Source: a virus. Taken from it: a stretch of 26,538 nt of DNA. A model generated the notes under the pieces. It did not search any database, was not told the DNA's origin, and saw nothing but the letters and a program-made list of their open reading frames with translations. Within the stretch, counting starts at the first letter, position 1; every line of letters starts with the position of its first letter. The stretch spans positions 1 through 26,538 of the IMG/VR virus record IMGVR_UViG_3300022925_000148. One strand, given 5' to 3'. Both the position numbers and the translations under genes were made by a program. Shown here one piece after another: positions 14,323 through 20,650 of this stretch.

Positions 14323-15706
14323 AGACTATGCCAGAAAAGTCATCCCCTTCATCAAAGAAGAATACTTTCACGACAATTCTGAGAAACTCGTTTATCGTCA
14401 GGTTCATGATTACATTAACCGCTATAATGCTGTACCTACGAAAGAAGGTATTATCATTGGGTTGGGTGAAAAACCACTTTCTGAAGCAGAAATCGGAGCA
14501 ACAAATTCAGTCATTTCGGGAGCCCTCGAAAACTCAGACAGCCAAGAAAACCAAACTTGGCTCCTAGAGAAAACTGAAGAATGGTGTCAAGAGAAGGCAG
14601 TCTATAATGCTGTTATGGAATCAATCCAAATTCTCGACCAATCAGGTGGTGAAAAGGCGTCACAAGAAAAGGGTGCAATCCCTAAAATTCTTAGTGATGC
14701 TCTTGGGGTCTCTTTTGATAGTCACATCGGTCACGATTTTCTTGAGCAGTCAGATGAACGATTTGACTTCTATCATCGGGTAGAAGAGAAGATTCCGTTT
14801 GACCTTGAGTTGATGAATACTATCACCAAAGGTGGTATTCCAAACAAGACATTGAATATTGCTCTTGCTGGTACTGGTGTTGGTAAATCTCTGTTCATGT
14901 GTCATTGTGCAGGTGCAAACTTATCTATCGGTAAGAATGTTCTGTACATCACAATGGAGATGGCAGAAGAGAAAATTGCAGAACGTATTGATGCAAACCT
15001 ATTGGACATTTCTATCGACCAACTATCTGACTTATCCAAAGATATGTACGATAGAAAAATCGAACGAGTTGCAAAGAAGACTCAAGGTAAGTTGATTGTC
15101 AAAGAGTTTCCTACTGCATCTGCCCATGCTGGTCACTTCCGTCACTTGTTGAATGAATTGAACCTGAAGAAGAACTTCCGTCCAGATATCATCTACATTG
15201 ACTATTTGAACATTTGTGCTTCTTCTCGTATCAAAGCAGGTGCCAATGCAAACTCATACACTATGATTAAGAGTATTGCAGAAGAGTTGCGTGGTCTAGC
15301 AGTAGAGTTTGGTGTTCCTGTCGTTTCTGCTACACAAACTACTCGTAGTGGTTTCTCCAACTCTGATGTTGGTCTTGAAGATACCTCAGAGTCATTTGGT
15401 CTACCTGCAACGGCAGACTTTATGTTTGCTTTGATTAGTACGGAAGAACTTGAATCTCTTGGTCAGATTATGATTAAGCAGTTGAAGAACCGATACGGTG
15501 ACCCAAGTCTACACAAACGATTTGTTGTTGGTGTAGACAGAAGCAAGATGCGACTGTATGACTGTGAACAAGAAGCGCAAGATGATTTGGTTGATACAGG
15601 TCCTTCATTCGATAAGTCTAGTTTTGGTCAAGCAGTTGCAGATGAAGCATTTAGTTTAAGTGGAAAGAAAAGGAACAAATTCAGTGGAAAATTCAACAAT
15701 GTATGA
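14279..15706 (+). CDS. 41: replicative DNA helicase gp41 (DnaB type)
   Basis: 475 residues from ATG 14279, the same length as T4 gp41. This start gives [20 protein letters not shown], which aligns with the T4 N-terminus; the longer frame from 14240 adds 13 unrelated residues. Walker A AGTGVGKS (197-204), Walker B DIIYIDY (303-309), and the strongly conserved MEMAEEKIAERIDANLLD (226-243) and LPATADFMFALISTEE segments. It unwinds DNA 5'-3' at the fork as a hexamer and works with the primase gp61 (not in this window). GGAG (14262-14265) is a rather distant ribosome binding site. It is served by the embedded promoter at 14128 and probably by read-through from uvsX. Confidence 0.97.
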   Translation: MRLETQILKHLFLNEDYARKVIPFIKEEYFHDNSEKLVYRQVHDYINRYNAVPTKEGIIIGLGEKPLSEAEIGATNSVISGALENSDSQENQTWLLEKTEEWCQEKAVYNAVMESIQILDQSGGEKASQEKGAIPKILSDALGVSFDSHIGHDFLEQSDERFDFYHRVEEKIPFDLELMNTITKGGIPNKTLNIALAGTGVGKSLFMCHCAGANLSIGKNVLYITMEMAEEKIAERIDANLLDISIDQLSDLSKDMYDRKIERVAKKTQGKLIVKEFPTASAHAGHFRHLLNELNLKKNFRPDIIYIDYLNICASSRIKAGANANSYTMIKSIAEELRGLAVEFGVPVVSATQTTRSGFSNSDVGLEDTSESFGLPATADFMFALISTEELESLGQIMIKQLKNRYGDPSLHKRFVVGVDRSKMRLYDCEQEAQDDLVDTGPSFDKSSFGQAVADEAFSLSGKKRNKFSGKFNNV

Positions 15707-15881
15707 AGTAGTGCAAATTCAAGCCGCCTTCGCTGTTCTCGAACAGCAAACGAATCAATATGTTGCACAGGGCTTGTCTCTACAAGAAGCAACAGCATTG
15801 ACTGAAAAACTTAATGGTGGTAGTGGGTTTCAAGGAAACACACCAACGTTTTTGGTTGAAGGAGTAAATAATGCGAAGTAA
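15699..15881 (+). CDS. small hypothetical protein (60 aa)
   Basis: Starts at ATG 15699, overlapping the gp41 stop by 8 nt, and overlaps the next gene start by 11 nt, so it sits in a coupled chain. The sequence MYEVVQIQAAFAVLEQQTNQ looks helical, followed by GLSLQEATALTEKLNGGSG. The LSLQEAxALxEKLN part resembles short helical segments of other phage proteins, but I recognise no family. A longer frame from GTG 15660 would run inside gp41 and is not favoured. Confidence 0.6.
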   Translation: MYEVVQIQAAFAVLEQQTNQYVAQGLSLQEATALTEKLNGGSGFQGNTPTFLVEGVNNAK

Positions 15882-16551
15882 TTCTGTTGGTAAAAAAGCA
15901 AGTGCAATCTCACTTGAAGAAAAATATGATACTCCAGTTTCTGATTTAAAAAATAAATTTGAACTCACTGGTGAGATTGCGGAACGAGAAGAGCAGAAGC
16001 CAGATTTCCGTTTGACAAAATATATCAAAGTATTTGATGATGCATTGCCACCAGAATACTGCGATAAGATTATTAATAAGTTTTTAGAAAATGCAGACAA
16101 TCATATTGTTCGTGGTGCAAATGGAGAGAAGTTTGTTTCCCTCAATATTGAAATGAGTGCGGCATTTGAAGAGATTTCTGTAACACAGAGAAAAATCATT
16201 GAAGCAACATTGCCTGTTTATGCAAAGGCAGTAATGCCACATCAATCAATCTTTCCTGAACGTAGTATGATTGAAGACCTTTATGTTTATCAGTTCCGTG
16301 ATGATAATGATGTTCGTGAAACTAATATCGACATTACGAACTATGGACAAGCAAGACGTTATCTTACATTCATCTGGTTCTTGACTGATGATGAAGATTT
16401 TGAGGTTGGTTTCTTTGATGTTCAGAATACTGTCAGTGCAAAGAAAGGTCGTCTATTGATGTTCCCTTCAACTTGGACATATCCGTATTCGATTGCAAAT
16501 AGTAAAAATAACCAAAATTATTTGGTGAAAACCCACCTGACTTTGGTATAA
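15871..16551 (+). CDS. 2OG-Fe(II)-oxygenase-like protein, metal site apparently lost
   Basis: 226 residues. The C-terminal 120 residues follow the prolyl-4-hydroxylase-like phage family: ARRYLTFIWFLTDDEDFEVGFFD, then SAKKGRLLMFPSTWTYPYS and YLVKTHLTLV. In active members the first strand region carries HxD/E and WTxPH supplies the last iron ligand. Here the matching positions read TNID and TYPY, with no His at either. I infer a degenerate, perhaps non-catalytic, member; a register error in my alignment by eye is possible. Residues 1-50 are charged and unlike the domain. GGAG (15861-15864) gives the start at 15871. It ends the uvsX-41 block, just before a late promoter motif. Confidence 0.75.
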   Translation: MRSNSVGKKASAISLEEKYDTPVSDLKNKFELTGEIAEREEQKPDFRLTKYIKVFDDALPPEYCDKIINKFLENADNHIVRGANGEKFVSLNIEMSAAFEEISVTQRKIIEATLPVYAKAVMPHQSIFPERSMIEDLYVYQFRDDNDVRETNIDITNYGQARRYLTFIWFLTDDEDFEVGFFDVQNTVSAKKGRLLMFPSTWTYPYSIANSKNNQNYLVKTHLTLV

Positions 16552-16556
16552 TGCCA

Positions 16557-16564
16557 TATAAATA
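16557..16564 (+). promoter_or_regulatory. T4-type late promoter before the candidate RNA
   Basis: Exact TATAAATA, 5 nt after the upstream stop codon. No protein gene follows for 400 nt; initiation near 16570 would give a transcript of about 225 nt up to the terminator at 16772-16794. Confidence 0.6.
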
Positions 16565-16569
16565 ATATT

Positions 16570-16794
16570 AATCATAATGTGTGGGTGAGTGTTAGTAGGT
16601 GTCAAAAGAATAATTGGGCGAGGTACAAAATAATCGCCTTTGGAGTGTAGGAGCATTTATTGTACAAATCAATCCTAGTAAAGGAAAAGCGGGTCGCGGC
16701 GCATGTAGTCGTTGGTAGGGGTTTCCACCCGCATTCGATAGACACCTGAGAGGGTGATGTTTCTCTTCCACAGAGGGCATCGCCCTCTTTTTTT
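16570..16794 (+). ncRNA. candidate structured non-coding RNA
   Basis: Between the late motif and an intrinsic terminator there is no plausible ORF but many complementary segments. A closing helix pairs AGGTGTC (16597-16603) with GACACCT (16741-16747). Hairpin GGCGA/TCGCC (16617-16621/16634-16638) has a loop holding GTACAA (16623-16628), complementary to TTGTAC at 16660-16665, which would make a pseudoknot. GCGGGT (16689-16694) pairs with ACCCGC (16727-16732). The sequence is more G-rich than its surroundings. I do not recognise it as a tRNA, tmRNA, 6S, RNase P RNA or a known riboswitch. Endpoints are inferred from the promoter and terminator. Confidence 0.55.
16772..16794 (+). terminator. intrinsic terminator of the candidate RNA
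   Basis: AGAGGGC (16772-16778), loop ATC, GCCCTCT (16782-16788), running into seven Ts (16788-16794). An upstream segment AGAGGGTGATG (16748-16758) can pair with CATCGCCCTCT (16778-16788) instead, so two alternative stems compete. Confidence 0.9.
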
Positions 16795-16811
16795 GCCCAA
16801 AATTCATCAAA

Positions 16812-16827
16812 GTTAGTGTTCACTAAC
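16812..16827. repeat. operator-like palindrome
   Basis: GTTAGTG-TT-CACTAAC, perfect 7-bp arms with a 2-bp centre, 64 nt upstream of the -35 box at 16892. It resembles a binding site for a dimeric repressor; no regulator is identified. Confidence 0.5.
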
Positions 16828-16857
16828 CAAAATAAATCCAACTATTTTAAGAACTTC

Positions 16858-16876
16858 AATAAAATCAACAACTTAC
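16858..16876 (+). repeat. 19-bp repeat upstream of a promoter, copy 2
   Basis: Exact copy of the sequence at 530-548, here 15 nt before the -35 box of the metallopeptidase promoter. Confidence 0.6.
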
Positions 16877-16891
16877 GTTGGCTGGTTTTCC

Positions 16892-16920
16892 TTGACATGC
16901 TCCCTCAAATCTACTATACT
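16892..16920 (+). promoter_or_regulatory. sigma70-type promoter for the metallopeptidase gene
   Basis: TTGACA (16892-16897), 17-nt spacer, TATACT (16915-16920), 49 nt before the ATG at 16970. Confidence 0.87.
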
Positions 16921-16969
16921 ATCCATGTAGTTGAGAGTTTCCCGTTGTCTGCAATAGAGAGAAAAACGC

Positions 16970-17389
16970 ATGAATCAGGTGATAGTTACTGGCGGTAAGA
17001 AGTTTGAGCGAGATATCGTTGAACAGACTGTAGCATTTTGTATTCGTAAAATGATGCCCCGTCTCAGAACCCTAGACATTGAGATTAAAGTAAAGAATCT
17101 AAAAGACGCTATGGGTTACTGCATGATGGGTGACACAAATCGTGACTTTGAACTGGAGATTAAGAGTGGTATGGGAATGTACGACTTAATTAGTACAGTG
17201 TGTCATGAGATGGTGCATGTGAAGCAGTATGCACGAAAAGAAATCTGGCTTGATAGAGACTACAACCAGCGTTGGAAGCGGTCTCGTGTCTCAAGCAATA
17301 CTGAGTACATGGACTTGCCGTGGGAAAAGGAAGCGTTCCGTCAAGAACGTGCGCTGGCTGTTGAGTGCTTTGAAACAATGTGCAATTAA
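16970..17389 (+). CDS. SprT-like zinc metallopeptidase
   Basis: 139 residues with the zincin motif HEMVH (79-83: His79, Glu80, His83) in STVCHEMVHVKQY, preceded by a strand-rich segment (DFELEIKSG) and followed by WEKEAFRQERALAVECFE, whose Glu could supply the third zinc ligand. This layout fits a minimal SprT-like domain. Eukaryotic SPRTN cuts DNA-protein crosslinks, but the phage substrate is unknown. The gene has its own strong sigma70 promoter, so early expression and a role in takeover or DNA maintenance are likely. GAGAGA (16956-16961) precedes the ATG. Confidence 0.82.
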   Translation: MNQVIVTGGKKFERDIVEQTVAFCIRKMMPRLRTLDIEIKVKNLKDAMGYCMMGDTNRDFELEIKSGMGMYDLISTVCHEMVHVKQYARKEIWLDRDYNQRWKRSRVSSNTEYMDLPWEKEAFRQERALAVECFETMCN

Positions 17390-17395
17390 ACCAAA

Positions 17396-17415
17396 ATAGT
17401 CCTTGACAAGACTAT
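17396..17415. repeat. dyad centred on a -35 box
   Basis: ATAGTC (17396-17401) and GACTAT (17410-17415) are perfect 6-bp inverted arms with an 8-bp centre that contains TTGACA. This is where an operator for repression would be expected. Confidence 0.4.
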
Positions 17416-17431
17416 CGTTCTGCCCTATACT
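17403..17431 (+). promoter_or_regulatory. sigma70-type promoter for gene 17465
   Basis: TTGACA (17403-17408), 17-nt spacer, TATACT (17426-17431), 33 nt before the ATG. It starts 13 nt after the previous stop, so the two neighbouring genes are separate transcription units or nested ones. Confidence 0.87.
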
Positions 17432-17464
17432 GTATATGTAACGTGATGAAAGAGAGAATATATT

Positions 17465-17803
17465 ATGAATGAACAAATGACAAACGCCCTCGAAACTCTT
17501 CGCCAGATGGTCATTGCTGACTATCTAAATTTTCAAGGTCTTGAGAACCGCACAGAAGTCCAAGCCCGTATGGCTGATGAGTTTATCAACGGACTTGAAG
17601 TTCGTCCTGGTAACAAGTACATTAAGATTCTTACCAATCGCAGTGTTTGGGGTTTCATTGTCAATACTGACGATGATGCAAAGTTCAAGCGTGGTGACAT
17701 TCTGAAAGCCGCTGGCTTCAATGCTCCTGCCCGCAACAAAGCCCGTGGTAATCTGTTTGATGATGTATATGAAGTTCGCTGGACAGGTCCGCTCTACCTT
17801 TAA
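17465..17803 (+). CDS. hypothetical early protein (112 aa)
   Basis: No family recognised. Residues 1-45 are helical (ALETLRQMVIADYLNFQG, VQARMADEFINGL). The second half is a conserved-looking compact segment: YIKILTNRSVWGFIVNT, FKRGDILKAAGFNAPARNKARGN and VRWTGPLYL. The GDILKAAGxxxPAxNxARGN pattern I recall from other phage hypotheticals. GAGAGA (17452-17457) before the ATG matches the leader of the metallopeptidase gene. It is followed after 15 nt by the 32-residue membrane ORF. Confidence 0.8.
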   Translation: MNEQMTNALETLRQMVIADYLNFQGLENRTEVQARMADEFINGLEVRPGNKYIKILTNRSVWGFIVNTDDDAKFKRGDILKAAGFNAPARNKARGNLFDDVYEVRWTGPLYL

Positions 17804-17818
17804 GGGGGTGAAACAAAA

Positions 17819-17917
17819 ATGATAAGTAACAAAAAATATCTTAGACTTCAGCGCATTACATTACCCCTAGTGGGTATTTTAATGTTTGTTGGAACTATCT
17901 TTATGTTGATATCTTAA
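17819..17917 (+). CDS. 32-residue single-pass membrane microprotein
   Basis: A short ORF, ATG 17819 to TAA 17917, behind a very strong ribosome binding site (AGGGGGTG, 17803-17810). The protein has a basic N-terminus (MISNKKYLRLQR, five Lys/Arg) and a hydrophobic stretch of about 20 residues (ITLPLVGILMFVGTIFMLIS) that would form one membrane helix, N-terminus in the cytoplasm by the positive-inside rule. It lies between two early genes. It could be a host-membrane effector, an antiholin-like or holin-like peptide, or an envelope-protein inhibitor; nothing decides between these. Coding status rests on the ribosome binding site and composition. Confidence 0.6.
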   Translation: MISNKKYLRLQRITLPLVGILMFVGTIFMLIS

Positions 17918-17939
17918 CCCAGAGGAACAGTGATTTAAA

Positions 17940-18353
17940 TTGATACAACCCAAAATTCTGAAGTACCTAGAAAAACATGCAGTATCAACTTTGGGTACAG
18001 GTGGTCGCTTTAAACTTGCCGCAGGGGTTGTCCGTAGAGGCAAGTTGCTTGCTGTAGGTGTAAACTCATATAAGACACATCCAATCATGTTGAACAGTGG
18101 CTACCGTGATGGTCAACATTGTCTACATGCAGAAGCAGACGCAATTAAAAAGTGCATTCGTATGGGCTATGCTGATATCTTGTCGAATTGTGAATTGTAT
18201 GTTGTTCGTGTGAAGCATCCTGATAAATTCTCTGATGAGTATGTTCACGGGCTTGCAAAGCCTTGTAGTGGGTGTAATAATATTATTAATGAGTATAATT
18301 TTAAAGCAGTTTATTATACGACTGATGAACATGGCAGGTTAGAAGTCTTATAA
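17940..18353 (+). CDS. cytidine/dCMP deaminase family protein
   Basis: 137 residues with the zinc-dependent deaminase motifs HAE (63-65, catalytic Glu65, in LHAEADAI) and PCSGC (108-112, zinc ligands Cys109 and Cys112). The family includes dCMP deaminase (T4 gene cd), which makes dUMP for thymidylate synthesis, and this fits with the dUTPase at 4792. Other CDA-fold targets such as RNA or free cytidine are not excluded; the protein is shorter than T4 Cd (193 residues) and lacks an obvious allosteric insert. The start is TTG 17940, with AGAGGA (17921-17926) 13 nt away, so the start is not certain. A late promoter motif overlaps the last codons. Confidence 0.85.
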   Translation: MIQPKILKYLEKHAVSTLGTGGRFKLAAGVVRRGKLLAVGVNSYKTHPIMLNSGYRDGQHCLHAEADAIKKCIRMGYADILSNCELYVVRVKHPDKFSDEYVHGLAKPCSGCNNIINEYNFKAVYYTTDEHGRLEVL

Positions 18354-18356
18354 ATA
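18349..18356 (+). promoter_or_regulatory. T4-type late promoter for the virion/internal protein cluster
   Basis: Exact TATAAATA overlapping the deaminase stop. Initiation near 18362 gives a leader of about 41 nt to the ATG at 18403. No further promoter motif was seen up to the end of the window. Confidence 0.7.
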
Positions 18357-18402
18357 TAAGTGAATATCTACTTGAATATCGCTTAATATTGGAGCATCCT
18401 AC

Positions 18403-19371
18403 ATGGCATCTAAAACCATCAGTCAATTCTTAAAAGAAGCAAAAGAATCATTCAACGTACCTGACAGTCTTGACGTTCTCAAAGCAGAATGTGCAAAGAT
18501 TGGTTATGAAGATTTTAAAGCAATCAGCGGTTCTCGCTTTTCGATTCTCACCAACGAGAATCGTGTTGCCCTCCTAGAAAAACTAGCATCCCATCTAGCA
18601 CAATTCGGTGCATTCTACGACCCTGACTTTGGTTCATCCTCAGTCGGTATGGTTCGTATTGGGAAATTCGCAATTGGTGCCGCTCCAAAGTCTAAGCAAG
18701 GTAAAGCAAGTGCAGGCGTAGAGAATGAGTACATCCTCATTCAGATGATTAATGATGCACTATCAAACGGTCCTTTGAATCTTGTCTTCAGTGCAGGTTC
18801 AAGCAAATTTACAGTCCCTCAAGCAGTCCGTGCTGAAGCAGTCGGTGGCGATACAAAAGACCGTAAGAAGTCTGATGTAAACGTATTTGATGCTGATGGT
18901 AATGTTTACCCGTTGTCGCTCAAAAAAGACAAAGCAGAAATGTGGGAGTCTGCTGATTCTTATTGGGGCGATACAATGAAGAAGATTGTAGAGCGTGAAC
19001 AGAAGAAGGGTACAGTCAAAGTTGAACCACATCCTTCAGTTCGCTCAGTGTTTACAATCACACCAAACTTGGCAGTCAAAGCAGATGCCAAAGAAGTCAA
19101 GAATGTCGTATTTGGTACAGACATTCTCCCTAATGGTTGTGTGCTAGAAAAAACATACAACGGAAAATATACCATTGACGCTGATACTGAATCTGTTATA
19201 ATTGACGTAACAAAGATTATTACAAGTCCCAGAGAGTTAAAGGGTGAATATGAAGTGTATTTCTTAATTCGCAATGACAGTTCACGCAAGGGTTCTAAAG
19301 TACCTGGACTGCGTGTTCTTGCTGTTAAGAAATCACGAATCAATCGTAATGTAGAGGTCGTAAGTCGATGA
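18403..19371 (+). CDS. conserved phage protein with capsid-targeting-like N-terminus
   Basis: 322 residues, no known domain recognised. The N-terminus MASKTISQFLKEAKES resembles the T4 capsid-targeting peptide MKTYQEFIAEA, with a potential prohead-protease site L10-K11-E12|A13. Later segments (GAAPKSKQGKASAGVENEYILIQMIND, 93-119 in two parts; KKSDVNVFDADGNVYPLSLKKD) suggest an alpha/beta domain: ENE followed by DVNVF and SLKK is loosely like a restriction-nuclease-fold core (E...D...xxK), though I cannot confirm this. GGAG (18391-18394) is the ribosome binding site. First gene behind the late promoter; its TGA overlaps the next ATG. Confidence 0.75.
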   Translation: MASKTISQFLKEAKESFNVPDSLDVLKAECAKIGYEDFKAISGSRFSILTNENRVALLEKLASHLAQFGAFYDPDFGSSSVGMVRIGKFAIGAAPKSKQGKASAGVENEYILIQMINDALSNGPLNLVFSAGSSKFTVPQAVRAEAVGGDTKDRKKSDVNVFDADGNVYPLSLKKDKAEMWESADSYWGDTMKKIVEREQKKGTVKVEPHPSVRSVFTITPNLAVKADAKEVKNVVFGTDILPNGCVLEKTYNGKYTIDADTESVIIDVTKIITSPRELKGEYEVYFLIRNDSSRKGSKVPGLRVLAVKKSRINRNVEVVSR

Positions 19372-20627
19372 AAAGTTTCTCACAATTCCAACAATTAGAT
19401 GAAGCGGCTGAAGGTAAGAACCTTCACTTGGAGCATCTTGAAGATGAACTATTTAACAACGGTATCGTTGGCGGTCGTGCGGCTGTCAACTTTTTGCGTT
19501 CATTGCGTGATATGCTTCAAGGTGATGCGGCGTCTTCAGTAAACATCACAGTCAAGTGGGATGGCGCACCTGCTGTCTTCTTTGGTACAGACCCAGAAGA
19601 TGGTAAGTTCTTTGTTGCCAAAAAAGGCATCTTCAACAAAAACCCAAAGACATATAAGTCACATGCTGACATTGATGCAGACACTTCAGGTGACCTTGCA
19701 GTTAAACTAAAATCGGCATTTGACAATCTTCAGAAATTGAATCTAGGTAAGTCTGTGTATCAAGGTGACTTGATGTATACTAAAAAGGATTTGAAATCTG
19801 AGACAATCAATGGCGAGAAACTAATCACGTTTCAACCAAACACCATTGTGTATGCTGTCCCTGAGAACTCAGACTTGGCAAAACAGATTAAGAATGCCGA
19901 GATTGGTATCATTATTCACACCGAGTACAAAGGTGGTCCAACACTACAGGACATGAGTGCATCATTCAACATTGATGTATCTGGTCTTGGTCAATCAAAA
20001 GATGTATGGTATCAAGATGCGTCTTACAGAGATGTATCAGGTTCTGGTACACTAACGAAAAAAGAGACAACAGAATTGGATGTTGTGCTTTCAAAAATGG
20101 GCAAAGCATTCCGAGGAATCAACTCAAAAGAATTTGCAGAACTTCTTAAAATGCAAGAGCAACTATCTGGTAGTATTGCTGGTGCTAGTGTTAAGACATT
20201 TATTAACTCTAAAATCCGTGACCAGAAGAATGTTGACCCTAAATCTGCAAGTACTGAATATACTAAATATATTGAAAACTATTTTAATGAGAAGCAAATT
20301 GCCAAAGTGAAGACGGACAAAGCAAAGACACAAAAAGCGCAGTTGCGTGATGAATATGTCAGGTTATTGCAAAAATATCAAAAGACTTTGAGTGCAGTTT
20401 TTGACTTCTATTCATTGATTGTTGAAGCCAAACTTTTGGTTGTTCGAAAACTTGAAAGTGTTAAACAGTTGACTAAAACTTTCAATCGAACTGATAATGG
20501 TTTTGAAGTAACAGAACCAGAGGGTTTCGTAGCAGTCGATAAAATCGGTGGGAGCGCAGTTAAGTTAGTTGATAGGCTGACATTTTCCTATAACAACTTT
20601 ACTGCCGCCAAAAATTGGTCTAAGTGA
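19368..20627 (+). CDS. KxDG nucleotidyltransferase/ligase-like protein with capsid-targeting-like tag
   Basis: 419 residues. N-terminus MKSFSQFQQLDEAAEG matches the T4 internal-protein tag with potential cleavage L10-D11-E12|A13. Residues 61-72 (TVKWDGAPAVFF) contain KWDG (63-66), the motif I of covalent nucleotidyltransferases (ATP ligases, RNA ligases, capping enzymes) with Lys63 as the would-be AMP/GMP acceptor. Further matches by position are YQGDLMY (like motif III) and IGIIIHTEYKGG (like motif IV). I recall relatives in marine phages listed under a DUF name (DUF6267), not as proven ligases. The C-terminal half (285-400) is basic and helical. Substrate is unknown; a nucleic-acid end-sealing or repair enzyme is the simplest idea. 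Confidence 0.72.
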   Translation: MKSFSQFQQLDEAAEGKNLHLEHLEDELFNNGIVGGRAAVNFLRSLRDMLQGDAASSVNITVKWDGAPAVFFGTDPEDGKFFVAKKGIFNKNPKTYKSHADIDADTSGDLAVKLKSAFDNLQKLNLGKSVYQGDLMYTKKDLKSETINGEKLITFQPNTIVYAVPENSDLAKQIKNAEIGIIIHTEYKGGPTLQDMSASFNIDVSGLGQSKDVWYQDASYRDVSGSGTLTKKETTELDVVLSKMGKAFRGINSKEFAELLKMQEQLSGSIAGASVKTFINSKIRDQKNVDPKSASTEYTKYIENYFNEKQIAKVKTDKAKTQKAQLRDEYVRLLQKYQKTLSAVFDFYSLIVEAKLLVVRKLESVKQLTKTFNRTDNGFEVTEPEGFVAVDKIGGSAVKLVDRLTFSYNNFTAAKNWSK

Positions 20628-20650
20628 ACATCAATAAAGGATAACGGATA

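Larger units (their letters stand above)
16552..16969 (+). other. 418-bp region without a protein gene
   Basis: Holds, in order, a T4-type late motif, a structured RNA candidate with terminator, a 16-bp palindrome, the second copy of the 19-bp repeat and a sigma70 promoter. A 60-codon frame at 16816-16998 runs through the promoter into the next gene and is not considered real. Confidence 0.7.

Noticed and set aside
16570-16794. tRNA, tmRNA or known riboswitch
   Set aside because: No cloverleaf, no CCA-proximal acceptor pairing and no T-loop with proper stem; GCATTCGATA near 16731 superficially resembles a T-loop but has no flanking stem.
16816-16998. 60-codon frame before the metallopeptidase gene
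   Set aside because: It covers the 19-bp repeat and the whole sigma70 promoter, has no ribosome binding site and overlaps the start of the real gene.
18357-18385. TAAGTGA/TCGCTTA hairpin after the late motif at 18349
   Set aside because: Transcription would start near 18362, so most of the 5' arm would not be in the RNA.
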